A stretch of 64,000 nt of DNA, taken from positions 186,001 through 250,000 of the forward strand of contig NZ_WFKM01000010.1 in NCBI RefSeq assembly GCF_011007365.1, given 5' to 3'. This document shows positions 27,175-35,594 of this stretch, piece after piece (within the stretch, counting starts at the first letter, position 1; each line of letters begins with the position of its first letter). This DNA is from Sphingobacterium sp. xlx-96. Its GTDB lineage: Bacteria; Bacteroidota; Bacteroidia; Sphingobacteriales; Sphingobacteriaceae. The notes under the pieces were generated by a model. The model was not told the DNA's origin. It did not search any database and saw nothing but the letters and a program-made list of their open reading frames with translations. A program made the position numbers and the translations under genes.

Positions 27175-28452
27175 CTAATTTACTTCTTCAACCACAAAAA
27201 CTTCAATTATGGCCTTTTCAATTTTTGCTTCCATACCGTAGGCACGGAGCTGTTTATTCAGACCATCCAAATTTTCATAAGTTCCGATTTTTATTTTCGT
27301 TTTACTCTTTACCAAATCTACACTAGGAGGAAACATGTAGGTTACATCAATCATCGTCGCCAACACACCACTATCTTCATAACTCATGAATTCTTTAAAC
27401 GCAGGCCCCTCATAGGGCACTACCGGACATGGTCTAAGTACCAGACAGTCCATTTCCTTCGTGTCAAAATATGTACGAATGCCGAAGTAATTGTGTAGAT
27501 CGTTCAGTATAACTCTCCCTTGTAGCGAATCTGCCCTCGCGACAAGATCATAGCGCTCATAACAGATTGCATTTTGGGCTAGCCAAACTTCCCCCTCCCC
27601 ATTTATATCATCATACTGCTGCGGACTAGCCACTTTCCAGACCAATCTTTCAGGCCTTGGGATATAGGTCGGTGTCTTCAGCTTTAACCAAGCCTGCCGT
27701 AATACCGTCAATAACGGAAAATTATACGACGAGGTTTTATATTTTCCAGAAATACTGTCTAACACCGTTTTCATTCCATGTGTGTGGGAAGGCACGCCGT
27801 CCTGATAACCGGAGATCAATGTTCCTGCCTTCATCTCCAAGACACCCACTATCAAGTGTCCGGCTAGATTACCTCTATCTGCAAAATCATTCTTAAGCGG
27901 CACTTTCAGACCACCTGTCTCGTATAGCCCCAGCATATTCTCTTCAGTGATGAACTCGGACATCGTAATTGCTTTTACTTTTCCCTTGAATATGACCGCT
28001 ATATGTGGAATACCTGCATGCGGAAACAAGGGTTTCAACAACGAATCTGAATAGATTATCGGCAAGTTTACCTTATGCTCTTTCATATATGCATTGGAAC
28101 CAAAGAACTTCTCTATTGTAGAAGCGTCCTGCCAGGTGACAGTAAATATCTGTAGCTTATCCCCCAACTTTTCCTGTAGCCGCTGTAATTTTGGCATCGC
28201 CTTTACACAAGCACCGCAATAGGTGTCAAAAAAATCCAGTACAATTACCTTATTGTCCAACGCCTTCCAATCGACAGCCTGCATACCTCCCCGCATTACC
28301 GTCAGTCCATGCGGTGGTGTAAAACTATCTCCTATCTGCAATGCACGGCTCAGGTCCTTTGATGGACCTCGCTGTCCAAAGCTAAAAGCAGGAGCTAGAC
28401 TCAGTATTAGTATCAAGCAGATAACTATTTTATTAAAAATGTTATGTTTCAT
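27175..28452 (-). CDS. TlpA-type thiol-disulfide protein of a SusC/SusD unit
   Basis: 425 residues from the ATG at 28452, which begins a signal peptide (MKHNIFNKIVICLILILSLA, cleaved near SFGQ). The thioredoxin domain comes first (about 35-180): KVIVLDFFDTYCGACVKAMP with active site CGAC, then LQIFTVTWQDASTIEKFFGS and AGIPHIAVIFKGKVKAITMS. A 240-residue C-terminal extension of unknown fold follows, ending in a possible DUF3738-like segment (VDLVKSKTKIKIGTYENLDG). Periplasmic oxidoreductase function is likely. It is the last gene of the leftward SusC/SusD unit. Confidence 0.85.
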   Translation of the reverse strand: MKHNIFNKIVICLILILSLAPAFSFGQRGPSKDLSRALQIGDSFTPPHGLTVMRGGMQAVDWKALDNKVIVLDFFDTYCGACVKAMPKLQRLQEKLGDKLQIFTVTWQDASTIEKFFGSNAYMKEHKVNLPIIYSDSLLKPLFPHAGIPHIAVIFKGKVKAITMSEFITEENMLGLYETGGLKVPLKNDFADRGNLAGHLIVGVLEMKAGTLISGYQDGVPSHTHGMKTVLDSISGKYKTSSYNFPLLTVLRQAWLKLKTPTYIPRPERLVWKVASPQQYDDINGEGEVWLAQNAICYERYDLVARADSLQGRVILNDLHNYFGIRTYFDTKEMDCLVLRPCPVVPYEGPAFKEFMSYEDSGVLATMIDVTYMFPPSVDLVKSKTKIKIGTYENLDGLNKQLRAYGMEAKIEKAIIEVFVVEEVN

Positions 28453-28503
28453 TTTTCGTGTATTTTGTATGTTCATGGTTATATTGTCTTATTTTTTGAT
28501 TTT

Positions 28504-29865
28504 TTAACGTGGATTTTGCGGTAAACCTCCCACCCTGACTACAGCCTCTGGCAATCTGAATGCATACTGAAGGCTATTGGGTAATAATGTATATGACCGA
28601 CCCTTTACCGTGCGCGATAGTGTCTTCTGAAATCTGGAATCTAGATTGAGCCGCTTTAGATCGGACCAGCCCCTTCCCCTAAAAATCAGTTCCTTTTCGC
28701 GTTCTTTCAATATCAATGCCAGCAGATCATCAGGATCACGCTCTGTGATAGGCACATACTTTCCTGTCCTGAATCTTTTCAGCAGTAATGTATTCAGTGT
28801 CGATAATGCTTCATCCACCCGATCCGTACGTACAGCAGATTCGGTTTTGGTGAGATACATTTCGCTGGTGGTAAGCCCCACAAAAAGTAAAGCTTTGTTA
28901 CGGTCATAGTTGCCACGGTAACGCTGTGTACCGATGGGTTCATCACGCTCCTGAAAGAAAATACGCTTTCGCAGATCGAACACCTCATAACTGTTGTAGA
29001 AAGCCTCTTTTACAATATTATTGTTATAGTTCATCGGTCCCGATCCCCCGGTCATCGCTATAAACAGGATTTCTTTGTTGAATCTAGGTATAGGCAGATC
29101 CTCCTCTTTATCCAGTTCATTAAAATCCAACAGATCGCCGCGCAACATCAGGCTCGAGTCGGCATACAGATACGCCTGCTCAAAATCAGACATTGCCAGG
29201 TAGGCGCGCGCAAGACCTGCATAAGCCGATGCACGTAGCGGCTGACCAATGATTGCTTCGCCATCCGGAAGATTACGGGCCGCTATATTATAATCTTTTA
29301 ACACCTGTTGATAGCTGTCTTCGAGACTGGCTCTGCGGGACGGTTCATCCACACCCGGATTGAGGCGCAAGGGAATCCCTAGGTCGGTAGCGGCCTTACC
29401 CTTTTGATAAGCTGGCGCAAAGACTTCGATCAATTGCTGAAATGCAAATGCTCTAAAGAAATGGGCCGCTCCCAGTAGCCTGCTCTTCTTCGCCAGATCT
29501 CCCCCTTCCGGCAGCTGTGCCAGCATATCCAGTACCTGATTGGCGTTGAACACCGCTTTGTAGGGGCGCTGCCACACAGTCACATCGGTGTAAGGCTGGT
29601 CTGTCCAAGTGTAAAACCCCTGTTGATCTGTGTTCAACGTCCCATCAAATGTTTCATCGGGGATGTAATACTGATCCGCCCCCATCTCTCCGAGAGCCGG
29701 ATATCCCATATTCATGGTGGTGTAGTCATTCAATAATAGCTCGGCATCATCGAGACTTTTGGGTATGACCATTTTTATATCGGTCTTTTCGTCGAGCAGT
29801 CCCGAACAGGCACTGCATAGGAGCACAATGAGTAGATAAGTCGGTAGAATTATTTGGTACTTCAT
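28504..29865 (-). CDS. SusD/RagB family outer-membrane lipoprotein
   Basis: 453 residues from the ATG at 29865 (a first Met at 29877 only adds MISV). Signal and lipobox: LLIVLLCSACSGLLDEKTD. SusD helices include NANQVLDMLAQLPEG, AHFFRAFAFQQLIEVFAPAY and the late GRGWSDLKRLNLDSRFQKTL. Partner of the SusC encoded 17 nt upstream. The TlpA neighbour suggests a peptide or metal ligand as much as a glycan; no glycosidase is nearby. Confidence 0.92.
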   Translation of the reverse strand: MKYQIILPTYLLIVLLCSACSGLLDEKTDIKMVIPKSLDDAELLLNDYTTMNMGYPALGEMGADQYYIPDETFDGTLNTDQQGFYTWTDQPYTDVTVWQRPYKAVFNANQVLDMLAQLPEGGDLAKKSRLLGAAHFFRAFAFQQLIEVFAPAYQKGKAATDLGIPLRLNPGVDEPSRRASLEDSYQQVLKDYNIAARNLPDGEAIIGQPLRASAYAGLARAYLAMSDFEQAYLYADSSLMLRGDLLDFNELDKEEDLPIPRFNKEILFIAMTGGSGPMNYNNNIVKEAFYNSYEVFDLRKRIFFQERDEPIGTQRYRGNYDRNKALLFVGLTTSEMYLTKTESAVRTDRVDEALSTLNTLLLKRFRTGKYVPITERDPDDLLALILKEREKELIFRGRGWSDLKRLNLDSRFQKTLSRTVKGRSYTLLPNSLQYAFRLPEAVVRVGGLPQNPR

Positions 29866-29881
29866 AACAGAAATCATTATA

Positions 29882-32800
29882 TTAAAGATTAAAACTCAAG
29901 CCCAGCGAAGACATTATCGGGTCTGGGATATTAAACCCATACTCCGGGTCTATACCGTACTTATTAGCACGCCAGATGGTCCCTATATTTTGGAAATACG
30001 CATAGCTGCGGCAATTTTTCAGCCCGTATCTGGATAGAAAAGGCATATTGACCGTAAGCTGTATGTCCCTCAGCTTAACTATACTCCCGTCTGTAGCCAG
30101 TGCCGTAGAAGCAAGGTATACCTGACTCGCATACGAATTATGGGGATAGGTAAAGGCAGGCACATCGGTATGCGACTCATCGCCGGCTTTCTGCCAGCGC
30201 ACTGCATAATCTCTATGTCCAAACCCACTATTGATAAAGTCTGCATTTGAAAATGACCGCCTTAAGAACTTATGTCCTAACTGGTAGGCGATATTCCAGG
30301 AGAGCTCTACCCCTTTGTACTGTACCGCATTCCTAAAGCTTCCGACATAGAGCGGTATGGCCGACCCTACATTCAATAAGTCTCCGGTCTTCTGATTGAC
30401 GATACCGATATAATCTTTGGATACCTCTCCATTTAACCATGCCCTCACCTCGCCTGTCGCAGGATCTAATCCGGCCCATCTATAAGCCAGTACGCTATAG
30501 ATATCCATCCCCTTGATAGGAGTCATCCGACTGCCCTGATCGGGACTGACATAGCGCTCTGCCATATCAAACTGTACGTATGAATCGAGTACCTTGGTGC
30601 GCGCATAGGTCATTACGAGGTTACTGCTCCACTTCCATTTTCCGATCTGCAGGGGAACAATGTTCACCGATACGTCCCAGCCTTTGGTCTTCAGAATAGC
30701 ACTATTCATCACCATATTGGTAAAGCCTGTAGTAGGGTCTATCTCGCTCGGTGCAATAAGATCGGCCGCTTTCTTCTCATAATACTCTACCGCACCGGAC
30801 AAGCGTCCACCTTTCAAGGCAAAGTCAAGCCCTAGATTGAAGACATCAACACGCTCCCAGCGCAAACTTGGATTCGGAGGCCTATTTATCATAGCATAAG
30901 ACTGACCGCTCACATAATGAACCTCACTCTCGATATTCATCACCGGATACGCCGAGATTGTATTGTTAGCATTACCGTTATAGCCGTAGGTCGCTCTCAG
31001 CTTTAACAACTCAAAAGGGCCAGCCTCCATAAAATCCTCCCTTGACAATAACCAGGCTCCACCCAATGACCAAAAGGGCTGTCCGCGGTCGTTGCTTTTG
31101 ACACCAAATAGATTAGAGGCATCTTTGCGGATACTCGAACTTAGGATATAGCGGTCAAGGTAGGTATAAGCACCGTTTGCAAAATAAGACAGATAATTAT
31201 GCTTCAAGTCCTCATACCTGCTCCGGTCCGGTATACTGATCGTGCCGAAAGCACCATTCATATAAGGTACCCTGACACCATACTGCACAGGTTTAAATAC
31301 TCCCGTAGCAGGATCGAAACCATGATATTGTGATGTTGTCAAACTTTTATTGACCGCACGCACCTCATAGCCTGCCAATAAAGACAGTGTATGCACCTCC
31401 TTCCATTTCTTATCGTACTCCAGTGTAGCCCTTCCATGGTGTACCTGACTATCCCAATTGGAGATCATCAACAGGTCTCCTAGTGGTATATTCCATTTTA
31501 CATTATTGGCGGCATCCCAGCTTGCATGCGTATTTAGGATGTCCCGCTGTGCATACGAATCCATCCCTTGCCAGATCCTAAAATTGGATATCGACCGTTT
31601 GAAAGCATACATAAGTCCGACCTTAAAGCCAGCGCCCAAGGTATACGATGCGTTAAAGTTAGCATTGAGTTCTTTCACCCGCTGGGTCTCGCGGCTCGCA
31701 TACAATTCGGCCAATGGGCGGTAGTTCCAGTCCAGGAGCTTTCCTCCAGCTGCACTCGTCCGATACGTATTTGTGTAGCTACTTAAATCTACAACAAGTG
31801 GGTTACCATTATTATCGGCCATGTCCATATAAGGATAGTTGCCCAGACCTTTGCCCAATCGGTTATACTCGACCGCTAGATAACTATCAATATTTTTGGT
31901 CTCTGTATACCAAAGGCCTAGGTCGAGCAATAGGTTGGTGATTGGACGCACCTGCGTATTCGATCGCAGATTGAGCCTGTTATTTGACGAAGTCACTACA
32001 CTGCCCAGATTTTTGTCATACCCCAGGGAGAAGATGGTATTGGTCTTATCATTACCACCACGGAGTTGCGCGCTATACTGCTGATTGACCCCATTACGAT
32101 AGATGTACCGATCAAAATCATCCCTAGCGTCTATCTGCCGAAGCCTGTCCAGCTCCCCATTCATCTCTCCCTCGGTAATCTTGCCTATTTGCTCATTGTG
32201 CATCAGCCAAAGAATGGGCTGTACATTATCAAAGCGATCTGTAAATCTGTATTTGTAGCGCTCCTTATCAAAGAGGTAGCGCTGCGCATCGATATAGTCC
32301 GAGGTCGTCATCTGAGGTACATAATACAGATCGGGCTTGTTCTTGACGCTCACATTAGCATTTATGGCGAGTTGAACGGGGCTATTAAACTTCCCCTTTT
32401 TGGTGGTCACCACTATCACCCCATTGCCAGACTGAGCTCCCCATATTGAAGCCGCAGCCGCATCCTTCAGTACAGTAATACTCTCTATGTCGTTCGGATT
32501 GATATTATTAAACAGCCCCTTGCCATAGTCGGCCAGAAGATTGTCGTACGCTACACCATCTATCACGATCAGTGGATAGCGCTCGGACTGTAGTGTACTG
32601 ATACCGCGCACATGGATATTGAGCGTACTTCCTCTATTGTTGAAATATTTGACAGAAGATATCCCCGGTACTACATCTTCCAGTCTACTGACAAAATCCG
32701 TAGACACCTTACGATTGAACAGCGCCGAGTCGATAAATTCAAACGAGCCTGTAGCGCGTTCTTTAGGAAGCTCCTGATATCCTGTAGACACGACATTCAC

Positions 32801-33523
32801 TTCTTCGATATCACGGCTATCGGTAGATAATAGGATCTCCAGTGACTCATCGACATCGTAGGCTACCCTTACCATTTTATAACCTACGGCGGTAAATACC
32901 GCATAGCCCTTTTCCTTTTGGACCACCAGATTAAACATCCCGCTCGCTCTGGTCTTGGTCGAAGCCTTCTGCCCCTCTACCGATATAGACACCCCTTCGA
33001 TAGCCTGCCCATCGGCAGCCGAGCGTACCTCCCCCTGAAGTACAGACCCCGACTGCGTCTGAGCGACCGCCTGCGTAAACGTAAGCGAACTAAACAACAC
33101 ACAAAAAATCGTTGAAACTATGAAATTCTTCTTACTATTAAATATTCTTTGTACATCAGTACATCTTCTATAAATGTCTCCTGTCCCTACAGACACGGCC
33201 TTTGGATGCACAGCCGTTAAGAATTTGGACGGAGAGGACGTAAGAAAATCAAAACTGTTTGATTCCGATCCATCGGGAGAGTTTTTTGATTTTAGGACTC
33301 TCAATCCAAATTTAGGCGAGCATTCAACGCCTTGATTTAGCTTCGCTGAGCTACACTTCGTTTCGGTTTTTGTTTCCTTTTTCATCAAGGAAAAATTGCG
33401 GAGCAATCTCCGAAGGAAACGAGAAGCCTCTCGCGGCTTGAGCGAGAAGATTATAGGATATAAGGCTTGAGTGTATCGCTCTGGAAAGAGCATACCCTTC
33501 CCTGCCCCATTAAAATTCTTCAT
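29882..33523 (-). CDS. SusC/RagA family TonB-linked transporter with uncertain N-terminus
   Basis: The open frame has 1213 codons. The recognisable protein begins with a signal peptide at about residue 135 (KKNFIVSTIFCVLFSSLTFT, then QAVAQ), a carboxypeptidase-like domain (VLQGEVRSAADGQAIEGVSI), the plug (VLKDAAAASIWGAQSGNGVI) and a barrel ending in LGLSFNL. The first 130 codons read like translated intergenic DNA and hold hairpin repeats, so the true start is probably near 33120-33220 (a GTG in the KAVSVGTG stretch is one option), or at Met47 (33385). No STN domain is seen and no sigma/FecR pair lies beside it. Confidence 0.88.
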   Translation of the reverse strand: MKNFNGAGKGMLFPERYTQALYPIIFSLKPREASRFLRRLLRNFSLMKKETKTETKCSSAKLNQGVECSPKFGLRVLKSKNSPDGSESNSFDFLTSSPSKFLTAVHPKAVSVGTGDIYRRCTDVQRIFNSKKNFIVSTIFCVLFSSLTFTQAVAQTQSGSVLQGEVRSAADGQAIEGVSISVEGQKASTKTRASGMFNLVVQKEKGYAVFTAVGYKMVRVAYDVDESLEILLSTDSRDIEEVNVVSTGYQELPKERATGSFEFIDSALFNRKVSTDFVSRLEDVVPGISSVKYFNNRGSTLNIHVRGISTLQSERYPLIVIDGVAYDNLLADYGKGLFNNINPNDIESITVLKDAAAASIWGAQSGNGVIVVTTKKGKFNSPVQLAINANVSVKNKPDLYYVPQMTTSDYIDAQRYLFDKERYKYRFTDRFDNVQPILWLMHNEQIGKITEGEMNGELDRLRQIDARDDFDRYIYRNGVNQQYSAQLRGGNDKTNTIFSLGYDKNLGSVVTSSNNRLNLRSNTQVRPITNLLLDLGLWYTETKNIDSYLAVEYNRLGKGLGNYPYMDMADNNGNPLVVDLSSYTNTYRTSAAGGKLLDWNYRPLAELYASRETQRVKELNANFNASYTLGAGFKVGLMYAFKRSISNFRIWQGMDSYAQRDILNTHASWDAANNVKWNIPLGDLLMISNWDSQVHHGRATLEYDKKWKEVHTLSLLAGYEVRAVNKSLTTSQYHGFDPATGVFKPVQYGVRVPYMNGAFGTISIPDRSRYEDLKHNYLSYFANGAYTYLDRYILSSSIRKDASNLFGVKSNDRGQPFWSLGGAWLLSREDFMEAGPFELLKLRATYGYNGNANNTISAYPVMNIESEVHYVSGQSYAMINRPPNPSLRWERVDVFNLGLDFALKGGRLSGAVEYYEKKAADLIAPSEIDPTTGFTNMVMNSAILKTKGWDVSVNIVPLQIGKWKWSSNLVMTYARTKVLDSYVQFDMAERYVSPDQGSRMTPIKGMDIYSVLAYRWAGLDPATGEVRAWLNGEVSKDYIGIVNQKTGDLLNVGSAIPLYVGSFRNAVQYKGVELSWNIAYQLGHKFLRRSFSNADFINSGFGHRDYAVRWQKAGDESHTDVPAFTYPHNSYASQVYLASTALATDGSIVKLRDIQLTVNMPFLSRYGLKNCRSYAYFQNIGTIWRANKYGIDPEYGFNIPDPIMSSLGLSFNL
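33320..33440. repeat. Hairpin-rich repeat DNA overlapping the annotated 5' end of susC
   Basis: Short dyads such as AGCTTCGCTGAGCT, TTCCTTTTTCATCAAGGAA, TTGCGGAGCAA and CTCTCGCGGCTTGAGCGAG follow closely. GAGCTACACTTCG followed by TTTCGGTTTTTG resembles copies A and B of the dispersed repeat. Confidence 0.4.
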
Positions 33524-33685
33524 TTTTTTGGAAATTAATTGTTTTCTAATGGTCCAAAAGAGCTTGCAAGCAAGGTTTTTGGATTCATTAGGTGTGACCT
33601 AATGAGGGCGGGTCAGAGCGTTACTTTTATAAACAACCTACACGTACCTGATCCTCGATCAGGCCACACTGTTTCAAATAAAAAA

Positions 33686-33845
33686 TTAACTGAATAAAAT
33701 CGAGTAGATACCTTTGCGTTTTACAATTGGGTTTTGTCGGTTTAATAACTGGCAAATACAACGACCTAAGTCATCAATAATGACTTCTACTCCTTTAGGA
33801 TTAAGGAGGTTTAATAATCTTTCTTCTGCTTTTTTTCTTTATCAT
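33686..33845 (-). pseudogene. Small ORF broken at a poly-A run
   Basis: ATG at 33845 begins MIKKK, but a run of seven A puts the rest out of frame. With six A the product would continue AEERLLNLLNPKGVEVIIDD, then LGRCICQLLNRQ, and stop at 33686 (about 52 residues). The coding-like continuation suggests a real small gene that is frameshifted or slips. No family was recognised. Confidence 0.35.
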
Positions 33846-33917
33846 AACTCGTTTAGTTTATAAAACGAGTCTTTACAGTAGATACAGAAACCAACAATGG
33901 CGTGACATCCAACCTAC

Positions 33918-34035
33918 TGTCAATGAGGCCGTGAGAAGCCCTGGAACGAGTAAGCGGACGCCACGCCATTGCCGACGGGCGTTTTGATCCACTTATCGCC
34001 TTGTTCCATTTGAAATTTCTCACGTTTCATTGACA
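33918..34035. ncRNA. 118-nt imperfect hairpin, possible structured RNA or mobile-element end
   Basis: TGTCAATGA..CGTGAGAA (33918-33937) pairs with TTCTCACG..TCATTGACA (to 34035). Inside it, TGGAAC.AG..TAAG.GGA pairs with TCC.CTTA..CTTGTTCCA, and GACGCC pairs with GGGCGT at the tip. The paired blocks are split by small bulges, as in long regulatory RNAs such as 6S or in attC/MITE-like DNA. The type is a guess; the pairing is visible. Confidence 0.4.
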
Positions 34036-34176
34036 AGACTCATAAGCGCATCCACCTATAAGATGGTGCAAATCTATTATTTTAATTCAAAAAGACAAAT
34101 ATTTACATTCTAGGACACCAATTGATGTATTGAAAATCGTGACTATATCGGCAAATAATTGTATCTTTACATCAAA

Positions 34177-34227
34177 GGTAAAAAACCAATTACTTGCAAA
34201 AAAATGGTAAAGAACCGGTAAAATACC
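34177..34227. promoter_or_regulatory. Three operator-like repeats GGTAAAnnACC
   Basis: GGTAAAAAACC (34177-34187), GGTAAAGAACC (34206-34216) and GGTAAAATACC (34217-34227) are three copies of an 11-bp partly dyad motif 25-75 nt before the XRE regulator start. They are likely binding sites for that regulator over the promoter of the seven-gene cluster. Confidence 0.6.
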
Positions 34228-34251
34228 GAACACATTTAAATCTGTCAGAAT

Positions 34252-34695
34252 ATGAGTATTGCATTCCAAGAAGAAAAAATACACGAAGGAAAGAACTTCA
34301 AAAGGATTCGTGAAATCATGGGGCTAAAACAGGAAGCTGTTGGACAAAGATGCGACAGCAAATTTGACCAAAGACGGATATCTGAATTCGAGAACATGTG
34401 GACTATACCAGAACCGACATTGCAAGAATTAGCTGACGCATTAGGTGTAACTATTGAATTTATTCGTTCTTTCAATGAAGAGAAAGCTATATACTATATT
34501 CAACATAACCAAGATACTTCAAAGCAAAATAGTTTAAATCATTTTCCAACGATAACATATGAGGCGGATAATAAAATAGAAGCTTTATTGGAAAAACTCA
34601 TAGAAGATGATAAAGTAAAAACACAAGCCATCATCGACCTAACCAAAGTAGTCGCTGATCTCGCAGCAGAGGTAAAGAAACTTAAAGCAAAGTGA
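34252..34695 (+). CDS. XRE family helix-turn-helix regulator
   Basis: 147 residues. Residues 14-72 form the HTH (NFKRIREIMGLKQEAVGQRC, then DQRRISEFENMWTIPEPTLQ and ELADALGVTIEFIRSF). The C-terminal 50 residues form a coiled-coil-like helix (ALLEKLIEDDKVKTQAIIDL, TKVVADLAAEVKKLKAK), probably a dimer interface. It is the first gene of the cluster with operator-like repeats ahead of it, so it probably represses or tunes the system. The next gene starts 7 nt after its stop. Confidence 0.88.
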   Translation: MSIAFQEEKIHEGKNFKRIREIMGLKQEAVGQRCDSKFDQRRISEFENMWTIPEPTLQELADALGVTIEFIRSFNEEKAIYYIQHNQDTSKQNSLNHFPTITYEADNKIEALLEKLIEDDKVKTQAIIDLTKVVADLAAEVKKLKAK

Positions 34696-34702
34696 TCTAC
34701 TT

Positions 34703-35593
34703 ATGGAATTACTTAAGCTAGAAGAGGATGTTTTAAAACGTTCAACATTTTTTCAGGATGTTCAAATTTGGCCAATAAACAATAAGTTAAATTATGAGGG
34801 TTGGTTAAGTAACTTTAAAACGGACGAAGAAAAGAGAATAGGATATGCTTTATTAAATTCATTTATATATTATTCTAACGATATGATCAATGAGCTTCTA
34901 AAAAAGTGCTTAATTCTCTCTTCATGCTATATAAAAACCATTATAAGAAATTGGGACGTTACAGATATATATGAAAAGGCTGTTTTTTCATATATGCCCG
35001 GTGAAAAACATCATATTACCGATAGTGGTCTACATTTCGCTCGTATACTGAAAAAAGTGTTTAATATTTCTGAAAATAGAATATTATCACCATCAAATTT
35101 GGTTGAAAGCATTGCTAGGATATCTAAAGATACTCCTATCATCTTTGTTGATGATTTCGTTGGTACAGGAACACAAGCAAAGGAAGCTTGGAATGATTTT
35201 AGTCACAACGGAATTAAATTAAACAAATTACTTCAAGATAGAATTTCGATTTATTGTCCACTGATTTGCAACCAGAGAGGTTATGATAGAATTCTTAAAG
35301 AATGTGTGGGGCTGAAATTAATTTGCAACCATATTTTAGGAGATGAATATAATTTGATAAAAGAAAATTGTATCTCTTGGGGAGGAGATATCAATCTGTT
35401 TAATAGTGCAAAAAGTTTTCTATTTACAAAGGGGAAAGAACTAAGTATTTATTCTTATTGTTCGAACACCGTTGATATTTATGGTTATGCTTGTCAAGGA
35501 CTTTCCATTGCGTTTCAACATGGAACGCCAGATGCAACAAGTGCTATTTACACACATAAATCCGAAAACTGGAAACCATTAATAATCTATTAG
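34703..35593 (+). CDS. Phosphoribosyltransferase-like protein (PRTase-CE type)
   Basis: 296 residues. The key feature is IIFVDDFVGTGTQAKEAW at about 146-163. This is the PRPP-binding loop of type I phosphoribosyltransferases (two acidic residues followed by G-T-G-T). The N-terminal 120 residues are helical (KRIGYALLNSFIYYSNDMIN) and the C-terminal third has ICNQRGYDRILKEC and GYACQGLSIAFQHGTPDATS. It resembles the conflict-system PRTase group found next to ORC/CDC6-type ATPases. It may transfer ribose-5-phosphate or sense a nucleotide in response to phage. It is separated by one base from the ATPase gene. Confidence 0.72.
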   Translation: MELLKLEEDVLKRSTFFQDVQIWPINNKLNYEGWLSNFKTDEEKRIGYALLNSFIYYSNDMINELLKKCLILSSCYIKTIIRNWDVTDIYEKAVFSYMPGEKHHITDSGLHFARILKKVFNISENRILSPSNLVESIARISKDTPIIFVDDFVGTGTQAKEAWNDFSHNGIKLNKLLQDRISIYCPLICNQRGYDRILKECVGLKLICNHILGDEYNLIKENCISWGGDINLFNSAKSFLFTKGKELSIYSYCSNTVDIYGYACQGLSIAFQHGTPDATSAIYTHKSENWKPLIIY

Positions 35594-35594
35594 T

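Larger units (their letters stand above)
33541..34176. other. Hairpin-rich non-coding left edge of the defence island
   Basis: About 640 nt without an intact gene. Perfect hairpins lie at 33586-33604 (CATTAGGT stem), 33647-33663 (CCTGATC stem) and 33847-33870 (ACTCGTTT/AAACGAGT). CAATGGCGTG (33895-33904) is repeated inverted at 33962-33971, and a long imperfect hairpin spans 33918-34035. On the minus strand 33686-33845 holds a frameshifted small ORF. Confidence 0.5.

Noticed and set aside
33918-34035. Integron attC site
   Set aside because: The conserved core sites (RYYYAAC/GTTRRRY) were not found at the ends and there is no integron integrase.
34130-34170. Bacteroidota promoter (TTG/TAnnTTTG) ahead of the XRE gene
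   Set aside because: A TATCTTTA is present but no TTG lies at the expected 19-21-nt spacing, so it is not supportable as a promoter call.
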